From NCBI RefSeq assembly GCF_018139695.1, contig NZ_JAGSOG010000043.1, forward strand, positions 1-42,963: a stretch of 42,963 bases of DNA, given 5' to 3'. Both the position numbers and the translations under genes were made by a program. The stretch is from Actinospica durhamensis (GTDB lineage: Bacteria; Actinomycetota; Actinomycetes; Streptomycetales; Catenulisporaceae). The notes under the pieces are model-generated. The model was not told the origin of the DNA. It saw only the letters and a program-made list of their open reading frames with translations, and did not search any database. Position 1 is the stretch's first letter. Every line of letters starts with the position of its first letter. Shown one piece after another: positions 17,233 through 28,044 of this stretch.

Positions 17233-18356
17233 GCGGGCGGGCGGTTCTGGCCGCCGCGATCCTGACCTTCTCCTGCGCGCTGTCCGCGGCCTGGTCCGCG
17301 GCGCCCGCGCAGGCGGCGAGCGGCTCGAGCTCCTGCCAGAGCAGCGGCGGCAGCAGCGGCGGAGGCGGCGGCTCCGACGGCGACTACAAGCTCTGGGTGG
17401 CGGTCAACTCCCAGATACCCTCGTGCCCGGGCGGCGGCAACGCCTCGCAGTCCGACGGCACCGGCGGCGGGGTCAGCGTGCACGTCCCGTGCTGGTGGGG
17501 CGAGGAGTTCGACCCCGCCGGTCTCGAGGGCTACGTCCAGGGCTTCGAGGCGACCAGCTCCACCGACAACTGGTACATGATCCTGGCCGCCGAGTACGAC
17601 AAGAACGGCACCGATCCGTTCACGGCCGGCTACACCTCGGACGCCGGGCCGCCGTGGGAGAGCTACAACGTCGGCTCGTCCCCGCCCGGCGAGTGGTACG
17701 GCCTGATCCTCAACAACGGCGACACCTCGGACCAGCTCACCGCGTGCACGAACGAGGAGGACGCCCGGGCGCCGGAGATGTTCTACTGGGGCGACAACGG
17801 CAACCCGCCGGCCGACCTGCCGACGAACGCGCCCGGCTTCACCGCCGAAGACCTCGCCAAGTACGTCGAGAGCGTCGTCCAGCTGCCCTCCGCGGACGTG
17901 CTCACCAGCCAGGGCAAGGGGACGAAGGCCACGGTCGGTCTGCCGATCTGGTACTGGCAGGACGAGGGCACGGCCGCGACCCTGATGAACTACGAGGTCT
18001 GCGCGTTCGACGTCTGCGTCCACTTCACCGCCAAGGCCGTGTCGTTCTCGATCGTGGCCGACACCGCCAAGAGCCCGGCCACGACCTGGAGCTCCGGCTG
18101 CACGGCGCACACGGCGACCAACACGCTCGGCACGCCCTACACGAGCCAGCCCGCGTCCACCAATCCCAGCTGCGGCGTGCTCTACACCGCCCGCGCCACG
18201 CAGGTGAGCCCGCTCGTGCTGACCACCTGGCACGTCGCGATCACCTGGGCCGGAGGCCGGTGGAGTCCGCCGGCCAACCCGGTGATCACCACCGTCCTGG
18301 ACCAGAGCGCGGTCCAGGACATCCAGTCGGTGAATCAGGCCACCTCGACGCCGTGA
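17217..18356 (+). CDS. Secreted Cys-rich protein beside the tad locus (unknown function)
   Basis: A 379-residue secreted protein. The signal peptide MHRKLSGRAVLAAAILTF to APAQAA is followed by a Ser/Gly-rich linker and a domain with eight Cys in the mature part (SCQSS, PSCPGG, PCWWGEEFDP, LTACTNEED, EVCAFDVC, SGCTAH, SCGVLY). That is enough for four disulfides. The region is also rich in Trp and Tyr (WYMILAAEYD, GEWYGLIL, PIWYWQDEG). No known enzyme motif is seen. The ATG at 17217 lies inside the end of the lipoprotein gene (16-base overlap, GGAG upstream). It could be a pilus-associated or tip protein, but that is a guess from context. Confidence 0.82.
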   Translation: MHRKLSGRAVLAAAILTFSCALSAAWSAAPAQAASGSSSCQSSGGSSGGGGGSDGDYKLWVAVNSQIPSCPGGGNASQSDGTGGGVSVHVPCWWGEEFDPAGLEGYVQGFEATSSTDNWYMILAAEYDKNGTDPFTAGYTSDAGPPWESYNVGSSPPGEWYGLILNNGDTSDQLTACTNEEDARAPEMFYWGDNGNPPADLPTNAPGFTAEDLAKYVESVVQLPSADVLTSQGKGTKATVGLPIWYWQDEGTAATLMNYEVCAFDVCVHFTAKAVSFSIVADTAKSPATTWSSGCTAHTATNTLGTPYTSQPASTNPSCGVLYTARATQVSPLVLTTWHVAITWAGGRWSPPANPVITTVLDQSAVQDIQSVNQATSTP

Positions 18357-18393
18357 GCGGCGCCGCGGCGCGGCCGTCGAGTTCGCAGCGGAC

Positions 18394-18870
18394 TCAACCG
18401 CGCAGCAGATGCACGGCCTGGGCGGCCGACGCCGCCCAGGCGCCGAGGATGAGATAGGCCCCGAAGGCGACCTGGGACTTGCGCTTCGCCCGGCCCAGCG
18501 CGATCCGGCCGAGCGAGACCAGCATGGCGACCACCATGCCGCACAGCAGGCCGGCCATCGCCAGCGGCAGGCTCGCCCAGCCGAGGAAGAGCCCGAGCAG
18601 CCCGGCCAGCTTCACGTCGCCGAAGCCCATCAGGCCGAAGAACCACTGCGCCCAGAAGAACCCGTAGAAGACCGCTGCCACGCCCAGCGCGAGGAGCAGT
18701 CGCCACCACTCCTCGCCCGCCCAGGACGCCGCCGCGAGCCCGAGCAGCCCCCAGGCGTAGAGCGGGAACATCACCTTGTCCGGCAACCGGTTCGTGCGCG
18801 CGTCGACCGCCGCGAGGACCGCGCTGCCGAGCAGGAATCCCGCGTACACCACCCCGACCACCCACTGCAT
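18394..18870 (-). CDS. TadV/CpaA-like prepilin peptidase (A24 family)
   Basis: A 158-residue integral membrane aspartic protease that removes leaders from Flp and TadE-type pilins. The two catalytic Asp are Asp23 in VDARTNRLPD and Asp85 in GFGDVK. It lacks the N-methylation domain of larger PilD proteins, as usual for Tad systems. About six hydrophobic segments fill the rest. The start is taken as ATG 18870 (MQWVVGVVYAGFLLG). A GTG at 18924 would add 18 residues that run across the leuS terminator stem, so it is unlikely. It stands apart from the main tad operon, on the same strand. Confidence 0.87.
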   Translation of the reverse strand: MQWVVGVVYAGFLLGSAVLAAVDARTNRLPDKVMFPLYAWGLLGLAAASWAGEEWWRLLLALGVAAVFYGFFWAQWFFGLMGFGDVKLAGLLGLFLGWASLPLAMAGLLCGMVVAMLVSLGRIALGRAKRKSQVAFGAYLILGAWAASAAQAVHLLRG

Positions 18871-18898
18871 GCAGGCGACGATACCCCGACCGAACGCA

Positions 18899-18933
18899 CA
18901 GGGGTCGGCGCGCAGCGTGCGCACCGACCCCTG
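18899..18933 (-). terminator. Terminator hairpin after leuS
   Basis: An inverted repeat CAGGGGTCGG / CCGACCCCTG with further GCGC pairing inside lies 24 bases after the leuS stop. It is followed on the minus strand by TGCGTTCGG and has no long T tract. It separates leuS from the prepilin peptidase gene. Confidence 0.6.
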
Positions 18934-18957
18934 GAGGGCGGGAAAAGGCGAAACCCG

Positions 18958-21822
<2,865 letters not shown>

Positions 21823-21881
21823 GGTCCGTTCCTCGCAGTCAGTCGCAAGTGCTTAGTCGGAAGTGCTCTTGTGCCGCAATG

Positions 21882-21906
21882 AAAAAACCCCTCGCACAGG
21901 AGGGGT
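21882..21906 (-). terminator. Intrinsic terminator in the leuS leader (attenuator)
   Basis: On the minus strand ACCCCTC, loop CTGTGC, GAGGGGT, then an uninterrupted T6. This textbook Rho-independent terminator lies 60 bases before the leuS ATG, between a leader peptide and leuS. It must be bypassed for leuS expression. Confidence 0.82.
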
Positions 21907-21907
21907 C

Positions 21908-21938
21908 GCCACGCTGAGGTCAATTCCGTCAGCGCGGC
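21908..21938 (-). promoter_or_regulatory. Leader hairpin of the leuS attenuator
   Basis: On the minus strand a 10-base-pair stem with one G-U pair (GCCGCGCTGA with TCAGCGTGGC) and an 11-base loop. Its 5' arm overlaps the last codons and stop of the leader peptide; its 3' arm ends one base before the terminator stem. A ribosome stalled at the Leu codons would cover the 5' arm and one that finishes the peptide would not. The precise anti-terminator pairing is not resolved by eye. Confidence 0.6.
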
Positions 21939-21967
21939 CGGCCAAGAAGCAGGCGTACCGCTTGCAT
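21929..21967 (-). CDS. leuS leader peptide (12 aa, three consecutive Leu)
   Basis: A short open frame reading M-Q-A-V-R-L-L-L-G-R-P-R and then TGA. The three Leu codons are CTG, CTT, CTT. It is followed by a hairpin and an intrinsic terminator ahead of leuS, the layout of ribosome-mediated attenuation as known for amino-acid operons of actinobacteria. No clear ribosome binding site precedes the ATG. However TATCCT (minus strand, 21974-21979) ends 6 bases before it, so the transcript could start at the ATG and be leaderless. Control would be: low charged tRNA-Leu stalls the ribosome and allows leuS read-through. This is an inference from layout. Confidence 0.72.
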   Translation of the reverse strand: MQAVRLLLGRPR

Positions 21968-22100
21968 GCCAGCAGGATACCACTCGATCACGGCCGGTCC
22001 GTCGGATATCCGCGCTGTTCGCGCCAGGGGCGCGCGACCCCGGGCGACGCGCTGGGCGAATCGGCGCGGCCCGAGCCCGGTGGCGGCGACCCGAACACTC

Positions 22101-22129
22101 TTAACTTCCGCCGCGTAATGCGATACGGT
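22101..22129 (+). promoter_or_regulatory. Possible promoter of the peptidoglycan-binding protein gene
   Basis: TTAACT (22101-22106), a 17-base spacer and TACGGT (22124-22129), 47 bases before the TTG start at 22177. The match to the sigma-70-type consensus is moderate. Confidence 0.35.
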
Positions 22130-22176
22130 CCGGTGGGCCCACCCGCACCCACATCCCTCTCCCCGCGCGAGGACCC

Positions 22177-23154
22177 TTGGACGCAACCCAGACCTCTGAT
22201 CCGACCGGAGTAGGCCCGGGAACGCCGGGTCAGGCTTCGGCGTTCCGTCGCGCGCTGGACGAACAGGCGCTGCCCGGTGAGGCCAAAGAGGGACCGCTGG
22301 ATCTGACCGTTCCGCTCAACTTCGCCGAGATACGCGCGGCGCTTTCGAGTTCGGGTTCGAACCTGAAGAAGCCGCCCGCGCCCGAAGCCGCCCCGGTCCC
22401 GACCGCGGGCGGCGCGCGTCACGGCGGCCGTCGCCGCGGCGGCGGCCACGCGGCCGCGCCGGTGCACGTCGGCTCCAAGCGGCTCGGCCGGATCGGCGTG
22501 TTCGTCGCGCTGGCCACCGCGCTGTCGATGGGCACGGCCGCCGCGCTCGTGTTCTCCAGCGGCGGTCAGGGCAACTCGGTCTCGCTGCCCACCACGAACG
22601 GGAACATCCCGGTGGCCACGGCCCCGGCCGCCGGCGGCGGGCAGTCGCCGCTCGGCTCCCCCACGCCCTCGGCCGCCCGCGCGTCCTCCGCCTCCGCCAC
22701 CCCGGACGCGGCGAGCGCCTCGGCCGCCGCCTTCGCGGCCCCGACCTCGGCTTCGGCCGCGCCGGACCCGAGCGCTTCGGCCACGGCCACCGGCTCCCCC
22801 TCGGCCTCGGCGTCCTCACAGGGTTCTGCCTCGCCCTCGCCGACCGGTTCGCCGTTCACCACGCTGCAGCAGGGCTCGACCGGTACCGAGGTCTCCCAGG
22901 TGCAGCAACTGCTGGTCGAGATCGATCTGCTGATGGCGCAACGCGATCACCGCCGCACCGTGTTCGTGGACGTCGAGGACTACGCGCTGGCCGACCCCAG
23001 CGGCTCCTACGGCCAGGCCACCGCCTCCGCCGTGGCGGCGTTCCAGCAGGCCGCCGGCGTGGGCGCGGACCCCGGTGTGTGCGACCAGGCCACCTTCGAG
23101 GCGCTCTCGGCGCAGGCCTCGGCCCAGTCCTCGGCCCAGGGCGGCGACTACTGA
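22177..23154 (+). CDS. Membrane-anchored peptidoglycan-binding domain protein
   Basis: A 325-residue protein. The cytoplasmic N-terminus (about 1-105) contains LPGEAKEGPLDLTVPLNFAE and a basic Arg/Gly/His stretch. One membrane helix (about 107-128, GVFVALATALSMGTAAALVF) is followed by a long Ser/Ala/Pro/Thr linker (about 130-225) suited to crossing the cell wall. The C-terminal domain resembles PG_binding_1 (FTTLQQGSTGTEVSQVQQLL, YGQATASAVAAFQQAAGV). It probably links the membrane to peptidoglycan. The start is TTG at 22177, chosen for GAGGA seven bases upstream and the lack of an ATG nearby. It is divergent from leuS. Confidence 0.82.
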   Translation: MDATQTSDPTGVGPGTPGQASAFRRALDEQALPGEAKEGPLDLTVPLNFAEIRAALSSSGSNLKKPPAPEAAPVPTAGGARHGGRRRGGGHAAAPVHVGSKRLGRIGVFVALATALSMGTAAALVFSSGGQGNSVSLPTTNGNIPVATAPAAGGGQSPLGSPTPSAARASSASATPDAASASAAAFAAPTSASAAPDPSASATATGSPSASASSQGSASPSPTGSPFTTLQQGSTGTEVSQVQQLLVEIDLLMAQRDHRRTVFVDVEDYALADPSGSYGQATASAVAAFQQAAGVGADPGVCDQATFEALSAQASAQSSAQGGDY

Positions 23155-23264
23155 GCCGACCGGGCGGGCGCGGGCCGGGCGAGCCGCGCGCCCGCACCCG
23201 CGCCCGCGGCGCCGTCCATGCCGCTCATGACCCGGCTCTCATCCCACTGTCCTAGGGTGTGCGC

Positions 23265-24005
23265 ATGTCCGTGACGAGTTTGACCGAACTGTGGCACGAA
23301 GTCGTGGGTACGCAGGTGGATCCGCCGCGCTGGCAGATCATCGGCGCCGGCGCCGCGGCCCTGGTGGCGGTCGCCCCGCGGCCGATCTGGCGGCTGACCA
23401 GAAACGCCGTCACCATCGCGCACGAGGGCGGGCACGCGTTGGTCGCGCTGTGCACCGGCCGCCGGCTGAGCGGGATCCGGCTGCACGCGGACACCTCCGG
23501 GGTGACCGTCTCCTACGGCAAGCCGCGCGGCCCCGGCATGGTGTTCACGGCGCTGGCCGGATACGTTTCCCCGGCCCTGCTCGGCCTCGGCGGCGCGGCC
23601 CTGGCCGGCGCCGGGCATATCACGGCCCTGCTGTGGGCGTGCGTGGCGCTGCTCGCCTTGATGCTGCTCATGATCCGCAACTTCTACGGCCTGCTCACCC
23701 TCGTGGCCACCGGCGCCGGGGTGTTCGCGGTGACCTGGTTCGCCACCGCGCAGGTACAGGGGGCGTTCGCCGACTTCGCGGTCTGGTTCCTGCTGTTCGG
23801 CGGGATAAGGCCGGTGTTCGAGCTGCAGTGGCAGCGCAGCCGCGGCCGGGCGCCGCAGTCGGACGCGGACCAGCTGGCCAAGCTCACCGGCGTACCCGGG
23901 CTGCTGTGGGTCTTCGTCTTCGGCGTGGTGGCGCTCGGTGCCGCGTTGCTCGGCGCGCACTGGCTGGTGCCGCACTGGACCACCGTCGCGCTGCCGGGGC
24001 GCTGA
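23265..24005 (+). CDS. M50B-like integral membrane metalloprotease
   Basis: A 246-residue polytopic membrane protein with a zinc-binding HEGGH motif (His53, Glu54, His57) in ITIAHEGGHALVALC, shortly after a first hydrophobic segment. This matches the M50B-like peptidase family of actinobacteria, distantly related to site-2 proteases. Later helices include GYVSPALLGLGGAALAGAG, ALLWACVALLALMLLMIR and LLWVFVFGVVALGAALLG. An NxxPxxDG-type second zinc motif is not obvious; GIRPVFE may be its remnant. The substrate is unknown. The ATG at 23265 is preferred over GTG 23259 by codon type. The gene ends at a strong terminator. Confidence 0.8.
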   Translation: MSVTSLTELWHEVVGTQVDPPRWQIIGAGAAALVAVAPRPIWRLTRNAVTIAHEGGHALVALCTGRRLSGIRLHADTSGVTVSYGKPRGPGMVFTALAGYVSPALLGLGGAALAGAGHITALLWACVALLALMLLMIRNFYGLLTLVATGAGVFAVTWFATAQVQGAFADFAVWFLLFGGIRPVFELQWQRSRGRAPQSDADQLAKLTGVPGLLWVFVFGVVALGAALLGAHWLVPHWTTVALPGR

Positions 24006-24110
24006 GGCCCGCTCCGCCGTTCCCCTGCTTGGGCGCCCGCCCGCGCCGCCTGATCCCTCCAGCCTGATCCCTCCGCACGGCCGTCCCACCTGCCCCTGCG
24101 GTCCCACACG

Positions 24111-24141
24111 AACCCCCCGCCTGCTCGAGAGGCGGGGGGTT
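24111..24141. terminator. Strong terminator hairpin
   Basis: A perfect 12-base-pair stem (AACCCCCCGCCT with AGGCGGGGGGTT) with the 7-base loop gctcgag, after the M50B-like gene. The next T tract is short. Confidence 0.8.
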
Positions 24142-24202
24142 CGCGGCGTCTCCGCCCTGGTCAAGGCCCCCTCTTCTACCCCTGCCTTGCCGTTCAATCC
24201 AT

Positions 24203-24229
24203 GATCTACGATAATTCTTACAGTAGATC
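24203..24229. promoter_or_regulatory. Inverted repeat upstream of the DUF6421 gene (candidate operator)
   Basis: GATCTAC (24203-24209) and GTAGATC (24223-24229) form a perfect 7-base inverted repeat around a 13-base AT-rich spacer (GATAATTCTTACA), inside the most AT-rich stretch of this region. It lies about 42 bases ahead of the DUF6421 start. It looks like an operator overlapping the promoter. No regulator is adjacent. Confidence 0.45.
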
Positions 24230-24270
24230 TGCGATTCAAGCGTAAATTTTTCCGTGGAAGGAGCCGGGTG

Positions 24271-25671
24271 ATGGCAAGCGTGGACGAAGCCGTGCTGGAG
24301 CGTACGGCCCCCGTGGCAGCTGTGGACGCCGAGTTCCCGGCGTGGGGCCGTCTGGTGGAGGCGATCGAGCGGCTGCGCCCGCTCCAGGCCAAGGACGGCT
24401 CGGTCGAGCCCGACGCGGCCGCCCGCGAGACGGCCGGGGCCGCCGTGGACGCGATGCTCGATGCGATCGCGGAGCTCGCCCCGGCGTTCCCGCACGACGC
24501 CGACTACCTGCGCGCGTTGCTCACGGACCTGCGCCGGTGGGCCGCCGAGGGCTTCGGCGTGCCGGACTTCCTGGACTCGCTGCTGGCCTTCCGGCCCGAA
24601 GCGCGGCGCGAGGACGGCCTGCGCCACCTGGTCGTGTTCCCGATGTACACCCAGAACGGCAACCCGGACCGCAACTTCGAGGCCGTGCTGCTGCGGGTGT
24701 TCTGGCCGGACTGGCTGGCCCGGCTCGAGGCCGAGCGCTACGACAACCCGCAGTTCCTCTCGATCTCCTTCGAGGCCTTCACGGCCGGCTACGACACGAA
24801 CTCCGCGGTGCTCTTCCCGGAGACCGTGGCGGTGCGCGAGGTGCCCAAGTTCACCTGGGGCGCGATCTTCAGCGACCGCGAGGCGGCCCGCTTCCGCACC
24901 GTGACCGCCGCCGCGGCCGAGGTCACCCGGCTCGAACTGCCCGAGGACGCCGCCCGGCTGGTGGCCGACCAGGCCCTGGCCCAGGACGCGTTCGGCCTGT
25001 GGGACATGATCCACGACCGCACGCACAGTCACGGGGACCTGCCCTTCGACCCGTTCATGATCAAGCAGCGTATGCCGTACTGGCTCTACTCGCTCGAGGA
25101 GCTGCGCTGCGACCTGAACACCTTCCGCGAGGCGGTGCGGCTCGAGGCCGAGGGCCTGACCCAGGCCAAGGCCGTGCAGCAGGCGATCTTGTTCGACCGG
25201 CTCTTCCGCTTCCCGATCAGCGGCGACCGGGTGCGCAACTACGACGGGCTCGGCGGCCAGCTGCTGTTCGCCTACCTGCACAAGAACGGCGTGCTGCACT
25301 GGACCGACAACCGGCTGCGGATCGACTGGCCGGCCGTCGCCCCCGCCGTGATCGCGCTGTGCGAGCAGGTCGAGCGGCTGTACCGGGACGGCATCGACCG
25401 CCCCAAGACCGCGCACTGGATCGCCGCGTACGAGCTGGTGGCCGGCTACGTCACGCCGCACCCGGGCTCCACCTGGGCCCGCGGTCTCGCCGGACACCCG
25501 GGCGCCCAGCCGTGGGCCGACGTGCTGCCGCTGGACGGCCCGAACAAGGGTCTGGTGGACCTGGTCCTTTCGGACGAGTTCCCGCTGAGTATGTTCTACG
25601 AGGCCCTGGAGAAGAAGCTGCGCCCGGTGGTGGCCGCCACCCGCGGTATCACCGCCGACGCGCGCAGCTGA
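24271..25671 (+). CDS. DUF6421 family protein
   Basis: A 466-residue cytosolic protein that I match to DUF6421, a family widespread in Streptomyces and relatives with no assigned function. Recognisable stretches are LVVFPMYTQNGNPDRNFEAV, WDMIHDRTHSHGDLPFDPF, MIKQRMPYWLYSLEELRCDL and DRLFRFPISGDRVRNYDGLG. The HDRTHSHGD cluster of His and Asp could bind a metal, but this is speculative. No signal peptide or membrane helix. The ATG at 24271 has AAGGAG at 7-base spacing; the GTG just before it is too close. It is flanked by terminators on both sides, so it is probably monocistronic. Confidence 0.85.
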   Translation: MASVDEAVLERTAPVAAVDAEFPAWGRLVEAIERLRPLQAKDGSVEPDAAARETAGAAVDAMLDAIAELAPAFPHDADYLRALLTDLRRWAAEGFGVPDFLDSLLAFRPEARREDGLRHLVVFPMYTQNGNPDRNFEAVLLRVFWPDWLARLEAERYDNPQFLSISFEAFTAGYDTNSAVLFPETVAVREVPKFTWGAIFSDREAARFRTVTAAAAEVTRLELPEDAARLVADQALAQDAFGLWDMIHDRTHSHGDLPFDPFMIKQRMPYWLYSLEELRCDLNTFREAVRLEAEGLTQAKAVQQAILFDRLFRFPISGDRVRNYDGLGGQLLFAYLHKNGVLHWTDNRLRIDWPAVAPAVIALCEQVERLYRDGIDRPKTAHWIAAYELVAGYVTPHPGSTWARGLAGHPGAQPWADVLPLDGPNKGLVDLVLSDEFPLSMFYEALEKKLRPVVAATRGITADARS

Positions 25672-25685
25672 GCTCCCAGTTCTTC

Positions 25686-25720
25686 CCCCGGGCGTCTCTG
25701 GACGGGACGCCCGGGGGGTT
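25686..25720 (+). terminator. Terminator after the DUF6421 gene
   Basis: A perfect 12-base-pair stem (CCCCCGGGCGTC with GACGCCCGGGGG), a 9-base loop and then GTTCC. It lies 14 bases after the stop. Confidence 0.8.
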
Positions 25721-25777
25721 CCAACCCGACTCCACGCCGACTCCACCCCAACCGAACGACGGAACAGGACCCGCACC

Positions 25778-26836
25778 GTGCCCGTGCAGCGCCGACACGA
25801 CCCGGAATACCGCGGCTTCGCCAGCGACAACTACGCCGGCGTCCACCCGGAGGTTCTCGAGGCGATCGCCCTCGCCAACGGAGGCCACCAGATCTCCTAT
25901 GGTGAGGACGCGTACACCGAGCACCTGCAGGAGCTCTTCCGCGAGCACTTCGGCCCGAGCGCCGAGGCGTTCCCGGTGTTCAACGGCACCGGCGCGAACG
26001 TGATCGCGCTGCAGGCGATGACCGACCGCTGGCAGTCGGTGATCTGCGCCGACAGCGCCCACATCCACGTGGACGAGTGCGGCGCGCCGGAGAAGGTGGC
26101 GGGCCTGAAGCTGCTGACCGTCCCGACCCCCGACGGCAAGCTGACCCCCGAGCTGGTGGACCGGCAGGCCTACGGCTTCGACGACGAGCACCGGGCCCAG
26201 CCGGCTGTCGTGGCCATCACCCAGACGACCGAACTCGGCACCTGCTACACGCCCGAGGAGGTGCGCGCGCTGGCCGACCACGCCCACAGCCTCGGCATGA
26301 AGCTGTACATGGACGGCGCCCGGCTGGCCAACGCCGCCGCGAGCCTCGACGTCCCGCTGCGCGCCTTCACCACCGACGCGCACGTGGACGTGCTCAGCTT
26401 CGGCGGCACCAAGAACGGCCTGCTGCTCGGCGAGTGCATCGTGGTGCTCGACCCGCAGGCCGTGCACAGCGTGAAGTACCTGCGCAAGGCGGGCATGCAG
26501 CTGGCCTCGAAGATGCGCTTCCTGTCGGTCCAGTTCGACGCCCTGCTCGGCACCGACCTGTGGCTGCGCAGCGCGCAGCACGCCAACGCCATGGCCCAGC
26601 GCCTCTACCAGGCCGTACGCGAGGTTCCCGGCCTCGAGATCCCCCGCCCGGTCCAGGCCAACCAGGTCTTCGCCGTGCTGCCCAAGCCGGTGACCGAGCG
26701 GCTGCAGAAGCGTTTCCGCTTCTACACCTGGAACGAGCACACCGGCGAAGTGCGCTGGATGACCTGTTTCGACACCACCGAGGCCGACATCGACGCCTTC
26801 GCCGCCGCCATCGCCGAGGAGTTGCGCGCCGGCTAG
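25778..26836 (+). CDS. ltaE: Low-specificity L-threonine aldolase
   Basis: A 352-residue PLP enzyme of fold type I, cleaving threonine or allo-threonine to glycine and acetaldehyde. Marks are GFASDNYAGVHPEVLEAI and SYGEDAYTEHLQ at the N-terminus, VFNGTGANVIALQAM for cofactor phosphate binding, HIHVDECGAPEKVAG, LYMDGARLANAAA, and the PLP lysine Lys212 in SFGGTKNGLL. The start is GTG at 25778 (MPVQRRHDPEYRGFASDN). The leader is short, after the DUF6421 terminator. It may be its own unit or be reached by read-through. Confidence 0.92.
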   Translation: MPVQRRHDPEYRGFASDNYAGVHPEVLEAIALANGGHQISYGEDAYTEHLQELFREHFGPSAEAFPVFNGTGANVIALQAMTDRWQSVICADSAHIHVDECGAPEKVAGLKLLTVPTPDGKLTPELVDRQAYGFDDEHRAQPAVVAITQTTELGTCYTPEEVRALADHAHSLGMKLYMDGARLANAAASLDVPLRAFTTDAHVDVLSFGGTKNGLLLGECIVVLDPQAVHSVKYLRKAGMQLASKMRFLSVQFDALLGTDLWLRSAQHANAMAQRLYQAVREVPGLEIPRPVQANQVFAVLPKPVTERLQKRFRFYTWNEHTGEVRWMTCFDTTEADIDAFAAAIAEELRAG

Positions 26837-26941
26837 CCCCGCGCCACCCCCCGGCCACTGCGCGCCCCCCGACGATTGGGCGATCAGCCCCAGGATCGGG
26901 TATCGTATTCCTCGCACCGGCCGCGCAGGCGGACCGGACGC

Positions 26942-27014
<73 letters not shown>

Positions 27015-27021
27015 CCGAACG

Positions 27022-27056
27022 AACGGCCGGATCGCACCAGCGATCCGGCCGTTTCG
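27022..27056 (+). terminator. Terminator of tRNA-Lys
   Basis: A 14-base-pair perfect stem (AACGGCCGGATCGC with GCGATCCGGCCGTT) and a 4-base loop acca, 7 bases after the tRNA, followed by TCGCTT. Confidence 0.85.
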
Positions 27057-27303
27057 CTTGTCCGGGGCAGGCCGGGTAGGTCCGGACGCGCCGCGACACG
27101 CCCGGGGGCGCAGCGAATCACTTCCCGCCGGCATTCCAGATCCCCCGTCAGGCGTCGCTTATCGGACGAGCCGACCGCAGGATTAACCCAGGTCTGATTT
27201 GTTTGCGTCTATCGGCCTCGGCCACCCGGGAACCGCACCTGCCCCCGCCTATACTTTCGCCTCCGAGAACTCATTTCGGACATTGAAAGAAACGGGGCTA
27301 CCC

Positions 27304-27831
27304 ATGCAGGCTCTGACATCCCTCACACCGGTGCGGACGTTCACCGTCGCCGCGTCGCTGGCACTGACTGCCGTCTTCGCGGCGGCGCCGTTGGCGAGTG
27401 CGGCCATTGGCGATCCCTCGCTCAACACCCCGCGCGTCCTGGACAACGGCAGGACCCTGAGCCTGCCGTTCGACGTGAGCGCGGACGAGGTCGGCAACAC
27501 GGCGATGGCGCAGGATCTGGCCGCCTCGCTGGTGGGCGGATGGGCCGGGCAGCTGATCGGCTACGCCGCGGCGAACGCGCAGCAGGAGCCCGCGACCTGC
27601 CACGCGACCGTGACGGCGAACGATTCCGACGGAGCCAGGGGCACCGGCTCGGTGGACGTTCCGGCCGGGGCGACGATGGAGACCGTGGCGATCGCGGACG
27701 AGGCGCGCGACACCAGGTGGGGGGTGGGCGACGTGGACCACTTCACCCTCAAGTTCGCCTGCACCGACGTGCACCGCAACAGCAAGCTGAGCGAGGTCGA
27801 GGTGGAGCAGGCCGCGATCGCCGGGTCCTGA
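27304..27831 (+). CDS. Small secreted protein (unknown function)
   Basis: A 175-residue secreted protein. The signal peptide runs MQALTSLTPVRTFTVAASLA to PLASA, with cleavage near AIGDPS. The mature part (about 140 residues) has two Cys (ATCHATV and FACTDV) and a beta-rich look (RTLSLPFDVSADEVGN, GTGSVDVPAGATMETVAI). I do not recognise the family. The ATG at 27304 is the first start that gives a signal peptide; the frame is open further upstream over tRNA-distal DNA. TATACT at 27250-27255 may be a -10 element, without a clear -35. It heads a run of small secreted-protein genes. Confidence 0.72.
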   Translation: MQALTSLTPVRTFTVAASLALTAVFAAAPLASAAIGDPSLNTPRVLDNGRTLSLPFDVSADEVGNTAMAQDLAASLVGGWAGQLIGYAAANAQQEPATCHATVTANDSDGARGTGSVDVPAGATMETVAIADEARDTRWGVGDVDHFTLKFACTDVHRNSKLSEVEVEQAAIAGS

Positions 27832-27886
27832 GGGCCCGGTCCTGGCATCGCGTGACGAAATATCCTACGAGGATTTGAAACACCCA

Positions 27887-27902
27887 GATGATCACTCGTT
27901 AG
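27887..27902 (+). promoter_or_regulatory. Conserved upstream element, rodlin-like gene 1
   Basis: GATGATCACTCGTTAG ends 142 bases before the ATG at 28045. The same element with one change stands at a matching distance before the second rodlin-like gene, on the other strand. Its core TGATCA is palindromic, and the AGTGA/TCACT half-sites recall BldD-type boxes. It is a candidate regulator binding site. Confidence 0.5.
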
Positions 27903-28044
27903 GGTCTATTGCCACGATACGGCGGGCACTCGGTGTACGTTTGAAGGCGACGCGCAAAGGTGTCATACCTCGACCCCGTCAGCTTTCGGTGTCGCGCGTC
28001 ATTAAATACGATTATCACTCACGTGTAGGCGGAGGATCATTACT

